From Steroidobacter sp. (GTDB taxonomy: Bacteria; Pseudomonadota; Gammaproteobacteria; Steroidobacterales; Steroidobacteraceae), in NCBI GenBank assembly GCA_025929585.1, contig JAICPY010000009.1, positions 1-64,000 of the forward strand: a stretch of DNA of 64,000 nucleotides, in the 5' to 3' direction. Shown piece after piece: positions 25,359-33,372 of the stretch. A program made the translations under genes and the position numbers. The notes beneath the pieces are model-generated. The model saw only the letters and a list, made by a program, of their open reading frames with translations. It had not been told where the DNA came from and ran no database searches. Within the stretch, counting starts at the first letter, position 1. Every line of letters starts with the position of its first letter.

Positions 25359-27143
25359 ATGCGCGTATTTGAACGAGGGCAGCCGAGCTCTCGTATGGGG
25401 ATCTTTCGGCATGCAGTTCGAGTGTGGTTTGCGACGGGTACGCTGATCGCGCTGAGCGCGTGCGGCGGCGGCGGAGGCGGAGGCAGTTCGCCCCCACCAT
25501 CGAATCCACCCGCGAATCCTCCAACCAATACGGCGCCGACAGTTGATGCCGGTGCGGATCAAACGATTCAGTTGCCGACGAACGAAGTTGAAGTCACCGG
25601 CACTGCAGAGGATCCGCAAGGTACCGCTGTCACTTATGCGTGGACTTCGGATCCAGCCGATGGCGTGACGTTTAGCAGCGCAGACGCTGCAACCACGACA
25701 GTGACTTTCGCCGCAGCTGGTTCATATACATTGACCCTGGCTGCGAGCGACGGCTCGTTGAGCGGCACGGATTCGCTCGTGGTTACGGTACAAGAAGAGG
25801 GTCCTCCGTCGGGTACCGCACCCGTTGTTTCGGCGGGCGATGATCAAACGGTCGAGTTTCCAATGCCTGCGACGTTGAGCGGCAGCGCGACGGATGACAG
25901 TACGACTCTGACGTATAGCTGGACAGCTGAGCCGGCGGATGGTGTGACGTTTGCGGATGCGGCTGCAGCCTCGACAACTGCGAAGTTTCCAGCGCCGGGA
26001 ACGTACGAACTAACGCTCACTGCTAGTGACGGAACCGAATCCGGCTCCGATTCGCTCTCGGTGACTGTTGGTGACCCGCTCTATCCGGCAGTCGATAGCA
26101 CGGATGATGATCCACAGCGCGGCTGGACATTTGCTGCAGCAGCGGATGTAGGGATGGACGATGCGCTTCTCGAGCAAGCGCGAGTGTATGCAGAGACCGG
26201 CGGTGGTTCAGGCGTCATCGTTCGTTACGGGCGCGTGGTCAAGGCGTGGGGTGCCATCGATACACGCATGGCGGTGCAGTCGACAACGAAGTCGATCGGC
26301 GGTATCGCGCTCGGGCTAGCGATGGATGACGGCGCGATCGCGCTGACCGACCTCGCCGCGGACAAAATGGTTGGATTTGGTATTCCTCCTGACACAAATG
26401 CCGATACGGGCTGGCTCGGTCAAATCACGGTGCGTCAGCTAGCGACGCATACGGCCGGCTTCGAGAAGAACGGCGGATATTCGGATCTCATCGACGAACC
26501 CGGCACGGTCTGGCGCTATTCGGACGGAGGCTTGAATTGGTTGGCCGATGTGCTCACCACTGTCTTCGCTCGTGACCTTGAGGAGCTGTTGGTGGAACGC
26601 GTTTGGAACGTGCTCGGCGTGATCGAAGGCGATGACGTCGAATGGAGAACGAACGCGTCGCACGACCCAACCAACGCGGGCGGTATCGCGCAGCGCGAAT
26701 TGGCATCAGGCATGACGATCAACTCGCAAACGATGGCGCGAGTTGGGTTGTTGTTCCTGCGTAATGGCAGTTGGGCGGGCACGCCGGTGGTGTCTAAGAC
26801 ATTCGTCGACCTAGTTCGTACTCCGACTGCAGAAATCGCCGATCTTCCCATCATGGAAGACATTCCAGGTGATTTCCCCGGCGCGACGACCTCTTACGGC
26901 ATGCTCTGGTGGACCAACGCTACCGGTGCGCTCCCGAATGTACCGACGGACGCTTACTGGGCATGGGGGCAGGGGGACAGCTTGATCGTCGTCATACCGA
27001 GCCTCGACATCGTGGCCGCACGCGTAGGCGACATTCTGCCGGCGGTCCCCGCCGTGCGGGCATGGGGCGAGAGTGATTGGAATGGTGATTATGCAGTCCT
27101 TGCTCCCTTCCTCGATCCAATCGTTCAATCAGTGCAAGAGTAA
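25359..27143 (+). CDS. Lipoprotein with two PKD-like domains and a serine beta-lactamase-type hydrolase domain
   Basis: Probable outer-membrane or periplasmic lipoprotein of 594 residues. The lipoprotein signal ends LIALSAC (Cys35), followed by a seven-Gly run and a Pro/Asn linker. Two PKD-like Ig repeats follow (about 58-145 and 153-238; VDAGADQTIQL, VSAGDDQTVEF). The C-terminal domain (about 255-590) is of the beta-lactamase/serine-hydrolase type: STTK at 308-311 gives the Ser-Lys pair, YSD at 387-389 is the tyrosine motif, and LATHTAGFEKNGGY is typical of class C-like esterases and peptidases. The first ATG has ACGAGG upstream. Substrate unknown; this architecture occurs in secreted esterases such as EstB-like proteins. 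A strong terminator follows. Confidence 0.82.
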   Translation: MRVFERGQPSSRMGIFRHAVRVWFATGTLIALSACGGGGGGGSSPPPSNPPANPPTNTAPTVDAGADQTIQLPTNEVEVTGTAEDPQGTAVTYAWTSDPADGVTFSSADAATTTVTFAAAGSYTLTLAASDGSLSGTDSLVVTVQEEGPPSGTAPVVSAGDDQTVEFPMPATLSGSATDDSTTLTYSWTAEPADGVTFADAAAASTTAKFPAPGTYELTLTASDGTESGSDSLSVTVGDPLYPAVDSTDDDPQRGWTFAAAADVGMDDALLEQARVYAETGGGSGVIVRYGRVVKAWGAIDTRMAVQSTTKSIGGIALGLAMDDGAIALTDLAADKMVGFGIPPDTNADTGWLGQITVRQLATHTAGFEKNGGYSDLIDEPGTVWRYSDGGLNWLADVLTTVFARDLEELLVERVWNVLGVIEGDDVEWRTNASHDPTNAGGIAQRELASGMTINSQTMARVGLLFLRNGSWAGTPVVSKTFVDLVRTPTAEIADLPIMEDIPGDFPGATTSYGMLWWTNATGALPNVPTDAYWAWGQGDSLIVVIPSLDIVAARVGDILPAVPAVRAWGESDWNGDYAVLAPFLDPIVQSVQE

Positions 27144-27165
27144 GTGACGAGTCTCTGAAGCACTT

Positions 27166-27196
27166 GGCCCCGCGGCAATCCCGCGGGGCCTTTTTT
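27166..27196 (+). terminator. Rho-independent terminator after the serine-hydrolase lipoprotein
   Basis: Perfect ten-base stem GGCCCCGCGG (27166-27175) and CCGCGGGGCC (27181-27190) with loop CAATC, then six T on the plus strand. Confidence 0.92.
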
Positions 27197-27215
27197 ATTT
27201 CCGCGGCAAGCTCGA

Positions 27216-27686
27216 CTACAGCTGCGTCTCGGAATGTTTGCGATGCTTGCCGCCACGGTGCTGCTTCATCTTGGCCCTGGCCTCTTCGATCAGCTGTGGG
27301 ATTCGTGCCTTTTGTTCCGGCGTAAGCAGCGCATAAATCTGCGAATTCAAATCGCTCCGCTGCTGAATCGCTTCACTAGCCAACTGCTTGCGTTTCTCGA
27401 TTAGCGCCGCGTAACTAGGGTCGTCCGGTAACGTATTGAAAGAAGCCGCCATCGCTTCTCTATTCTGATCGCGCAAAGCTTGGCGTTGTGCCTTCGATGC
27501 TTCGAGGATGGAATCGATGCTCTGACGTTGCGCATCGCTCAGGTCCAGCTTCTCGATCAAACGCGCAAATGTCGGCTCGCCGCCGAAGTGGCTTCGATGG
27601 ATACGCTCGTGGCCCGGATGCGCTGACGCGACCGCCACTGCGCCGATCATCATCGCGCCAAAAACAACTTTTCTGAGATATTTCAT
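27216..27686 (-). CDS. Spy/CpxP-like periplasmic protein (LTXXQ family)
   Basis: Periplasmic helical protein of 156 residues resembling the Spy/CpxP chaperone and stress-sensor family. I chose the ATG at 27686 (MKYLRKVVFGAMMIG), preceded by GAGG eight bases upstream. It has a signal peptide ending VAVASA and a His-rich mature start (HPGHERIHRSHFGG) that could bind metal. Two LTxxQ-type segments are LDLSDAQRQSI and LLTPEQKARIPQL, the second exact. The C-terminus is again His/Lys-rich (KQHRGGKHRKHSE). The His-rich ends hint at a role in metal or envelope stress, but no two-component pair is adjacent. Confidence 0.82.
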   Translation of the reverse strand: MKYLRKVVFGAMMIGAVAVASAHPGHERIHRSHFGGEPTFARLIEKLDLSDAQRQSIDSILEASKAQRQALRDQNREAMAASFNTLPDDPSYAALIEKRKQLASEAIQQRSDLNSQIYALLTPEQKARIPQLIEEARAKMKQHRGGKHRKHSETQL

Positions 27687-27831
27687 GACATCGACCTCAC
27701 TACTGATCTGGCGAACATGATGTTGGCACCAGAATACTGAACACTCGCTTATCAACGTGGCGAGGGAGGTTCGGTTGACAGGCAGAAGGAGTGGCAGAAG
27801 TCTTCGGAGCAAACACCTCGCGGCCAAGAGG

Positions 27832-28635
27832 TCAGCGTCTGTCCAAGTGCAGCGACTCTGCGTTCACGCACCGGAACGCATTCGTCGTTGCGTCGTAGTC
27901 CCATCGCTCCACGCTGCAGACCAGATCGCCGCGTGAATGCTTCAGTACGTTGACAGAGTTGGGTACGCGGCCGCGGATTCGCCAGGAGACCGCAGTGCCC
28001 GCTTGCACTGCCCACAGCTTGCGGGGTAGATCGGTGAATCGATCATTGAGCGCGCGCACATAAGGTAGATGAATATGTCCGCCCATGATGATGTCCGCGC
28101 CCGCTTCGGCCCAGGCACGTACCGCGAGCTCGTGTCCATGTAGCAGGTTTGCTTCGTCTTCCGGTCGTATGACATGTACAGGCTGATGGGTGACGACGAC
28201 TCGAACTTGTTCTCGCGACGCTCTGCGCATGCGTTCGCTGATTCGAATCACCTGTTGCTCGGATATTTCCCCATCCTTGTGTCGCCGAGGACGCGTCGTA
28301 TTCGCACAGATGATGAGAAACGCCTCGGATTCGAACTGCGGCTCGAGCTCGTCGCCGAATGCAGCCGAGTAATTCCCATAGGGCGAGAACATGCGCGCGG
28401 CGATGTTGTAGAGCGGGATATCGTGATTGCCCGGAATCGCGATGACCGGCCGCTGGAGATCGTCGACGAAGCGTCGCGCGGCTTCGAACTGTGAACGTCG
28501 TGCGCGCTGAGTGATGTCGCCGGAGAGCACGACAAGCTGCGGTTGGAGGTGCCCACTCAATGCCGCGAGCGCCGTTACCACAGGTTCCTGCTCAGTGCCG
28601 AAGTGAGCATCGGAGATTTGCAGAAGCGTGCTCAT
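27832..28635 (-). CDS. Metallophosphoesterase, CpdA/3',5'-cyclic nucleotide phosphodiesterase type
   Basis: Cytoplasmic calcineurin-like phosphoesterase of 267 residues. All metal-binding motifs are visible in order: ISDAHFG, VVLSGDITQ, AIPGNHD, VTHQPVH and GGHIHLP. The size and the spacing fit the class III cyclic nucleotide phosphodiesterase/CpdA group, but related enzymes act on other phosphoesters, so no symbol is given. Its ATG overlaps the stop of the lipid-kinase gene by four bases (28632-28635), so the two are translationally coupled; this pairing might reflect phospholipid metabolism (inference). Confidence 0.87.
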   Translation of the reverse strand: MSTLLQISDAHFGTEQEPVVTALAALSGHLQPQLVVLSGDITQRARRSQFEAARRFVDDLQRPVIAIPGNHDIPLYNIAARMFSPYGNYSAAFGDELEPQFESEAFLIICANTTRPRRHKDGEISEQQVIRISERMRRASREQVRVVVTHQPVHVIRPEDEANLLHGHELAVRAWAEAGADIIMGGHIHLPYVRALNDRFTDLPRKLWAVQAGTAVSWRIRGRVPNSVNVLKHSRGDLVCSVERWDYDATTNAFRCVNAESLHLDRR

Positions 28636-29585
28636 GCGGCGGGCGGCGCGGAAGCTGACACCATCAGCATCAGCGGCTCGGGTGCAATCGAGAAATTAAG
28701 CGGCGTGCGCATCCACACGAGCTCACCGTCGGTGGAGACTTTGACGCGACTGCCCGCTTGGCTTCGGACGTCCTTGACGCATAAGGAACGGAAGGAGAAG
28801 TTCCGCACATTAGCGTCTTCGCCGAGCTGTCCCAAGGCCCCGCGAACCGCGAGCCAAACCAGCTGCGCAGAGCCGACCGGCTTTACGATTACGGCAGCAA
28901 GCCGATGGTTCTGCACATCCTGCGCTTCCGGCAATCCGATTCGATCTAGCTGCAACGGATTGTTGCCGACGAACAAACTGGGTGTGCGTAACGTTTCGCG
29001 ACCTTCATCGTGTTCGATGTCCAAGGTGAGCTGACGATAGCCCTTCATCAAGGTAGCAAGGCCGGCCCAGATCGCCACCGAGCGGTGCCTCCCGTACTGC
29101 TTGGTGTAGTTCTCGCGTTCTTGAAGTAGATGCGGATGTAGGCCAAGGCTCGCGTTTACGAGGAAGATGCGTTCATTCAACGCACCGACTTGAATGGGTC
29201 TCAAGCGGGCGTTCAGCAACGCTTGGGTTGCTTCGCCGACGTCCATCGGGATCGAATAAGTCCGGCTCAGATAGTTGAACGTTCCTTGCGGAATGACACC
29301 GAACGGGCGACGAGTCTTCAACACCGCGTGAGCCACTGCGTTGATTGTTCCATCGCCCCCTCCGACGACGACGGCTCCCTCGTTCTTCACGGCCAACTCG
29401 ACTGCTTTGGCGGCTCGGTCCGTCACTTCGGTGATGTTCTCGATCAGCAAGAACTCGTGCGGCCGACCTGCTGCAGTGAGGATTTCCCGCATCTGCTCCT
29501 GACACTCACGTGCCTTACCCGAGCCGGAACGGGTATTCAACACAATATAGAAGGGGGTTTCGTGCGTGATCGAGTGGGTTGTCAT
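28632..29585 (-). CDS. Diacylglycerol kinase family lipid kinase (YegS-like)
   Basis: Soluble or peripheral lipid kinase of 317 residues with the DAGK catalytic fold. The nucleotide-binding motif GGGDGTINAV lies at about 75-84, preceded by NTRSGSGKA near the N-terminus, and GVIPQGTFNYLSRTYSIP (about 105) is the second conserved block. The C-terminal domain holds VSTDGELV. It keeps the usual DAGK length. Whether it phosphorylates diacylglycerol, phosphatidylglycerol or another lipid cannot be told. It is the first gene of a two-gene minus-strand unit, divergent from the DUF411 gene. Confidence 0.87.
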   Translation of the reverse strand: MTTHSITHETPFYIVLNTRSGSGKARECQEQMREILTAAGRPHEFLLIENITEVTDRAAKAVELAVKNEGAVVVGGGDGTINAVAHAVLKTRRPFGVIPQGTFNYLSRTYSIPMDVGEATQALLNARLRPIQVGALNERIFLVNASLGLHPHLLQERENYTKQYGRHRSVAIWAGLATLMKGYRQLTLDIEHDEGRETLRTPSLFVGNNPLQLDRIGLPEAQDVQNHRLAAVIVKPVGSAQLVWLAVRGALGQLGEDANVRNFSFRSLCVKDVRSQAGSRVKVSTDGELVWMRTPLNFSIAPEPLMLMVSASAPPAA

Positions 29586-29702
29586 GTTTGATGTTCGCCT
29601 GTCGCACGATCAATGCGCGGCGAGGTAACAGTGTTTCCCACGGCACCGTGCACCCGGACCGACTACAATTGTTCCATTCGTTGCCACGATATGGAGAAGA
29701 GC

Positions 29703-30212
29703 ATGAATGTTCTGCAACGCGTGTTGATCGCAGCGGCGCTGGCCGGCTTTTCGGCTTCCGCGATCGCAGAGGATGTCGCTGCGAATGCAGAGCCCTCAAC
29801 GGCGGCGCATGAAAGTCAGGCCAGCCCTTTCCCGAAGGGTGTCGTTCACAAGAACGCGAGCTGCGGGTGTTGTGGGGCCTGGATAGATCATATGAAGCAT
29901 AACGGCTTCGAGATGACCGCAAACAATGTAGACAACCTAGGCCAGATCAAAGAAAAGGCGGGGGTTCCCTATGGCATGGGTTCCTGCCATACCACCGAGA
30001 TCGGCGGTTACTTCATCGAAGGACACGTGCCGGCTGCTGAAGTGAAACGCCTGTTGACGGAGAAACCCAAAGCCAAAGGCTTGACGGTTCCCGCAATGCC
30101 AATCGGTTCGCCTGGCATGGAGAGCGGCGATCGAGTCGATCCTTACGAGGTGCTGCTCGTGCACGAGGACGGCACGACAAGTGTTTACGCGAAGTATCCG
30201 AAGGAAGAATAG
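29703..30212 (+). CDS. Exported DUF411 protein (metal-binding type)
   Basis: Periplasmic protein of 169 residues. Signal peptide MNVLQRVLIAAALAGFSASA then IAEDV. The DUF411 domain shows HKNASCGCCGAW (Cys54, Cys56, Cys57) and GSCHTTEIGGYFIEGHVP with Cys95 and His96, the probable metal site. These proteins are often found near copper or other metal resistance genes, but no such partner is adjacent. The ribosome site GGAGAAG lies just upstream of the ATG. It ends 70 bases from the convergent YfcE-like gene across a hairpin element. Confidence 0.86.
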   Translation: MNVLQRVLIAAALAGFSASAIAEDVAANAEPSTAAHESQASPFPKGVVHKNASCGCCGAWIDHMKHNGFEMTANNVDNLGQIKEKAGVPYGMGSCHTTEIGGYFIEGHVPAAEVKRLLTEKPKAKGLTVPAMPIGSPGMESGDRVDPYEVLLVHEDGTTSVYAKYPKEE

Positions 30213-30220
30213 AAGTTAGA

Positions 30221-30289
30221 TCGGGGATAGGGGATAGGGGATGGTCAGAAGTCAGATCTGCCTATCCCCTATCCGCTATCCCCTATCGC
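30221..30289. repeat. Mirrored word-repeat element (GGGGATAGGGGATAGG class)
   Basis: The left arm, TCGGGGATAGGGGATAGGGG, continues to ATGGTCAGAAGTCAGATC. The right arm reads CCTATCCCCTATCCGCTATC, then CCCTATCG. It fills the whole gap between the convergent DUF411 and YfcE genes and ends six bases from the YfcE stop. Related to 53898-54044. Confidence 0.78.
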
Positions 30290-30780
30290 CTTCTCTCCTC
30301 CTCTTGAACGTTCAGCGGCACGATCTCTGCCGTCAAATTACCAGAGCCAATAACCAGCTTCGCGATGGTGACGGGTAAGCTGAATCGCCTTGGCCCCGCG
30401 CTGCCAGGATTTAGATACAACACACCCGCTTGCTGGGTAATGGAAGGTCTGTGTGAGTGTCCACTCACGACGGCTGAGATGCCTTCGGCCGCCGGATCGA
30501 TCGCGAGATCGGCAATGCTGTGCAGCAGGTAGACGCGTTTGTCTCCTAGATTGAGCAATGAAGTTTCTGGGATTCTCATTGCCCAAGCATCGCGGTCGTT
30601 ATTGCCTCGGACGGCGCTCACCGGGGCCAAGCCTCGCAGCTTGTCCAACACCTCTTCGGATCCGATGTCGCCAGCGTGCAGAATGTGATCGACACCCTCC
30701 AGAGCTTCGCAGGCTTCGGGGCGCAATAATCCATGTGTGTCGGAGATCACCCCGACGATATAACTCGCCGCGATATTCAT
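30283..30780 (-). CDS. YfcE/MJ0936-type metallophosphoesterase
   Basis: Small cytoplasmic phosphodiesterase of 165 residues. It has the compact YfcE set of motifs: GVISDTHGLL, HAGDIGS, VRGNNDRD, LLHS, VVSGHSHRPS and LYLNPGSAGPRRFSLP; the last block is specific to this subfamily. Natural substrate unknown; YfcE-type enzymes cleave phosphodiesters in vitro. The ATG overlaps the stop of the pcm gene (30777-30780), so the two form an operon. The C-terminal codons lie at the edge of the word-repeat element. Confidence 0.9.
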   Translation of the reverse strand: MNIAASYIVGVISDTHGLLRPEACEALEGVDHILHAGDIGSEEVLDKLRGLAPVSAVRGNNDRDAWAMRIPETSLLNLGDKRVYLLHSIADLAIDPAAEGISAVVSGHSHRPSITQQAGVLYLNPGSAGPRRFSLPVTIAKLVIGSGNLTAEIVPLNVQEEERRR

Positions 30781-31523
30781 TCGTCGCCGGGGTTGCGGCG
30801 CAAAGGGACAAACCGAACAGGGGCGATACTACGCGTGTGCAACTCGCCACCCTCATCCTTCTCGATCAAACGCAACTGTTGGACGGAGTACACAGGTCCA
30901 ACCGGCAAGATCATGCGGCCGCCCTTCCTCAGTTGATCGACGAGCGCCTGAGGAACCTGTTCAGGGGCGGCGGTCACAACGATGACATCAAATGGCGCGT
31001 GTTCGGGCCAGCCGCCATAACCATCGCCGCTGCGCACGGTCACATTTTCGTAGCCCAGTTCGCGCAAGCGTGTGGCGGCAGTGCGTGCCAACTCCGATTC
31101 GATCTCGATCGTATAAACGTGATCTGTCAGCTCAGCTAGCACGGCGGCTTGATAGCCCGAACCCGTCCCCACCTCCAGCACTCGATCCGAAGGTTCGGGG
31201 CGCACGAGCTGAGTCATCAGCGCGACAATGTATGGCTGCGAGATTGTCTGGCCGTGAGAGAGCGGCAAGGGCGTGTCGCGGTACGCATGCGGCTGCTCGC
31301 TCGCAGCAACGAATCGATGTCGAGGCACACGGCGCATCGCCTCGAGCACATCGGAATTGCTGATCTCGCGCGTTTGCAGTTGCTCGCGAACCATCTCGGC
31401 GCGGGCGCTCGCGTAGGCGATTTCCTCCTCTTGATTCATGGCAATGCCCTTCGTTGCAAACAAAAGAGACAAGCCGATCGCGGCAGCTACGCGCAGTCGT
31501 TTGTTGCACGGGTCCACGTACAT
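30777..31523 (-). CDS. pcm: Protein-L-isoaspartate O-methyltransferase with possible signal peptide
   Basis: Repair methyltransferase that uses S-adenosylmethionine to convert isoaspartyl residues. The PCMT region is clear: MVREQLQTREISNSDVLEAMRRVPRHRFV, LSHGQTISQPYIVALM, the SAM motif VLEVGTGSGYQAAVLAEL and GGRMILPVGP. From the ATG at 31523 the protein has 248 residues and an N-terminal signal-like stretch (KRLRVAAAIGLSLLFATKGIA), which would export it. An internal ATG at residue 29 (MNQEEEIAY) with AAGGG upstream would give a normal cytoplasmic enzyme of 220 residues. Both starts are possible. It overlaps the YfcE gene downstream. Confidence 0.88.
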   Translation of the reverse strand: MYVDPCNKRLRVAAAIGLSLLFATKGIAMNQEEEIAYASARAEMVREQLQTREISNSDVLEAMRRVPRHRFVAASEQPHAYRDTPLPLSHGQTISQPYIVALMTQLVRPEPSDRVLEVGTGSGYQAAVLAELTDHVYTIEIESELARTAATRLRELGYENVTVRSGDGYGGWPEHAPFDVIVVTAAPEQVPQALVDQLRKGGRMILPVGPVYSVQQLRLIEKDEGGELHTRSIAPVRFVPLRRNPGDE

Positions 31524-31525
31524 AT

Positions 31526-31601
31526 GAAACCGGATTGGAACCTGTCGAACAATCGTGTGTTATCGCTAATGGTGCCGGTTTCGATCGCCCCGCCAATCCG
31601 G
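31526..31601 (+). promoter_or_regulatory. Overlapping dyads that could form mutually exclusive stems before a ribosome site
   Basis: GAAACCGG (31526-31533) can pair with CCGGTTTC (31575-31582). CCGGATTGG (31530-31538), which shares CCGG with it, can pair with CCAATCCGG (31593-31601). The second pairing would cover part of the GGAGG ribosome site (31600-31604) of the next gene. It may act as DNA operator half-sites or as an RNA switch; neither is shown. Confidence 0.35.
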
Positions 31602-31608
31602 AGGATTT

Positions 31609-32433
31609 ATGCAATTGCCATCTCGCCGTTTCGCTCTCTCCCAGCGCCCTAGAAACCTAGGGTCGACGGAGCGATGGCTCTCTGCCGCCGCGGGTATAGG
31701 GTTGCTGCTGTCGGCCGGGCGCGGAGGTACCTTGGGGAGACTTGCTCGCGGAGGTGCTGCGCTTTCATTGCTCACACGCGCGAGCACTGGTTATTGTGCA
31801 GTCAAAAGTACGTTGCAAGGCGAAAGCACGCTTCCGGACGGATTGCGGCAGCAGTGGCAAAGATTGTCCGAGAGCATCAGCAGCGCAGCTTCGGCGAGCG
31901 ATACGCCCGCGCGGATCGAGAGCATGGAGGACATGTACGCAATCGAATTGCAGGAACTGCACAGTGCAGAGGTCCAATTCTGTGCACTAACGAACAAATT
32001 GGTTCCGATCATCACGAATGGACCGCTCGCATTTCGCATCGAGGAATACGCAACCGAATTGCAGTCGCGAACAGTCGATCTCGAAAGCCTGCTTGCAAAG
32101 GCCGGAAGCGACGTGCGAGAGCACCCCGACGATGCGATGCTTGCGTTGATTGACGAGACGAACAAAATGGCGCGTGTTTGCGCCGAGAAACTGCGCGACG
32201 CAGCGATCGCGGCTTCAGTACAAAGGATCATTCATTACAAAATTGCGGGATACGGCACGATCGCCTCCTACGCAAAGGCATTGGGTCGCTTGGAGGAAGC
32301 CGGACACTTCGCCCAACTCGTCGATCGCGACAAAGCAATCGATGCTGAGCTAACAGAGCTGGCGAAAGGCACACTGAATCCCGAGGCAACCCAGGCGGCG
32401 AGATTGGAGCCGACCTCAGTGACGACGCACTGA
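31609..32433 (+). CDS. DUF2892 (YgaP-like membrane) - DUF892 (YciE-like) fusion protein
   Basis: Protein of 274 residues with two parts. Residues about 15-70 match the DUF2892/YgaP inner-membrane module: LGSTERWLSAAAGIGLLLSAGRGG then LTRASTGYCAVKSTL. Residues about 105-260 match the DUF892/YciE ferritin-like helical bundle: MEDMYAIELQELHSAEVQFCALTNKLVP, YATELQSRTVDLESLLAKAG, IIHYKIAGYGTIASYAKALGRLEEAGHFAQLVDRDKAIDAELTELAKG. YciE-type proteins are linked to stress responses. The ribosome site GGAGG is four bases before the ATG. It is divergent from pcm. The fusion would tether a ferritin-like bundle to the membrane (inference). Confidence 0.78.
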   Translation: MQLPSRRFALSQRPRNLGSTERWLSAAAGIGLLLSAGRGGTLGRLARGGAALSLLTRASTGYCAVKSTLQGESTLPDGLRQQWQRLSESISSAASASDTPARIESMEDMYAIELQELHSAEVQFCALTNKLVPIITNGPLAFRIEEYATELQSRTVDLESLLAKAGSDVREHPDDAMLALIDETNKMARVCAEKLRDAAIAASVQRIIHYKIAGYGTIASYAKALGRLEEAGHFAQLVDRDKAIDAELTELAKGTLNPEATQAARLEPTSVTTH

Positions 32434-32823
32434 GGTGTGGCATCGCAGTGATCAGTGATTCGTGACTGCTTCACTCGTGACTCGTGATTCGTGACTCGCG
32501 GGTCGTCAGAGTGCGGCGCCTGTCTGTCCTGCTCTTACTCTGACTGCCCGCGACCCGCTAGTCACGACCCGCTCTGCAAGCTGCACATCTCCTGGCACCG
32601 CCTCATCTCCACACACGCGCGACGCACTTCACATTCCGCTTCGTGCAAGCGCGATGCTCTTCACAGAAACGGAGTTAACCCTCAAGCCTCGTGATGGTCT
32701 TACTGCTCATTCGTCGCTGTATAACTGGAAGAGTGGCGATCGACGAGAGAGTAACGGAATAGTGCGCACGGATGCGCTCACTCTTCGTGCATCGGTCCTA
32801 ACACCAACAACACGAGATCCGTC
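32434..32823. other. Gene-free gap upstream of the second PilZ gene
   Basis: The first 140 bases are the word-repeat element at 32447-32572. The remaining 250 bases show no plausible gene or clear promoter box. Confidence 0.5.
32447..32572. repeat. Mirrored word-repeat element (GTGATTCGTGACTCGCGGGTAG class)
   Basis: Left arm: GTGATCAGTGATTCGTGACT, then CACTCGTGACTCGTGATTCG and TGACTCGCGGGTCGTCAGAG. The right arm reads CTCTGACTGCCCGCGACCCG and CTAGTCACGACCCG. Both arms end at the spacer with TCAGAG. It starts 13 bases after the stop of the fusion gene. Confidence 0.78.
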
Positions 32824-33171
32824 ATGCTAACCGAAGCCAGTGTCGTTTCAGACACAGCGCCGCGAGTGCGCCGGGCGAAGTCTCTGCGCAGCCGCGCCAA
32901 ACTGCGCTTGCCTACATTCACTGTCGTCGATGTCGAAGTCGACCGCGTTGCATTGAATGGCATCAGCCTGTTCGTTCCAAACAAGTTACCGGAAGCGGAG
33001 TCGTGCGCGGTGCAAATGTCGTTGTTTGTAGAGGGCTGCGCACGCGAGTTGCGCGCTAAGGGCACCGTTGTGTCCTGCTCGTTGAGCGGAATGAATGGCT
33101 TCCGGGTTGCTGTTCGCTTCACTGATATCGATCAGGACAGCGCGATCGTGTTGGAGAAGTGGTTGAGGTGA
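32824..33171 (+). CDS. Degenerate PilZ-like domain protein
   Basis: Small protein of 115 residues with PilZ-like beta-barrel pattern: an Arg-rich start (RVRRAKSLRSRAKLRLP), a central VDRVALNGISLFVP where the usual DxSxxG motif is replaced, and a C-terminal GMNGFRVAVRFTDID with VLEKWLR, which parallels the AGMRFIGI ... LLGQLL end of the PilZ protein at 24015. Because the second c-di-GMP motif is altered, ligand binding is doubtful. It could be a PilZ relative working by protein contact. It stands alone, convergent with the RDD protein gene. Confidence 0.6.
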   Translation: MLTEASVVSDTAPRVRRAKSLRSRAKLRLPTFTVVDVEVDRVALNGISLFVPNKLPEAESCAVQMSLFVEGCARELRAKGTVVSCSLSGMNGFRVAVRFTDIDQDSAIVLEKWLR

Positions 33172-33222
33172 GTGGCGCGAGGCTTGCGGCCTGCGGCGCG
33201 CGTCTAGAGGCCCCCACCCTAG

Positions 33223-33295
33223 CCCTCCCCCGCAAGCAGGGGAGGGAACCAGAACATTCGCCTCTCCCTTCAGGGAGAGGCCGCGAGCGTCGCGG
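33223..33295. repeat. Three adjacent hairpins between convergent genes
   Basis: Stem 1: CCCTCCCC (33223-33230) with GGGGAGGG (33239-33246). Stem 2: CCTCTCCC (33261-33268) with GGGAGAGG (33273-33280), loop TTCA. Stem 3: CCGCGA (33281-33286) with TCGCGG (33290-33295). The GC-rich CCCTAGCCCTC flank resembles intergenic REP-like sequences common in proteobacteria. Confidence 0.65.
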
Positions 33296-33372
33296 CGGGT
33301 GAGAGTCTGCTTGCGCAATTCACCTCAGAGACACCAGAAAAAGTCATCGCGCTCGATCCTCGCACGTCGCAC

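Noticed and set aside
33181-33300. Terminator call for the GC-rich hairpins between the second PilZ gene and the RDD gene
   Set aside because: No T-run on either strand; kept as hairpin repeats instead.
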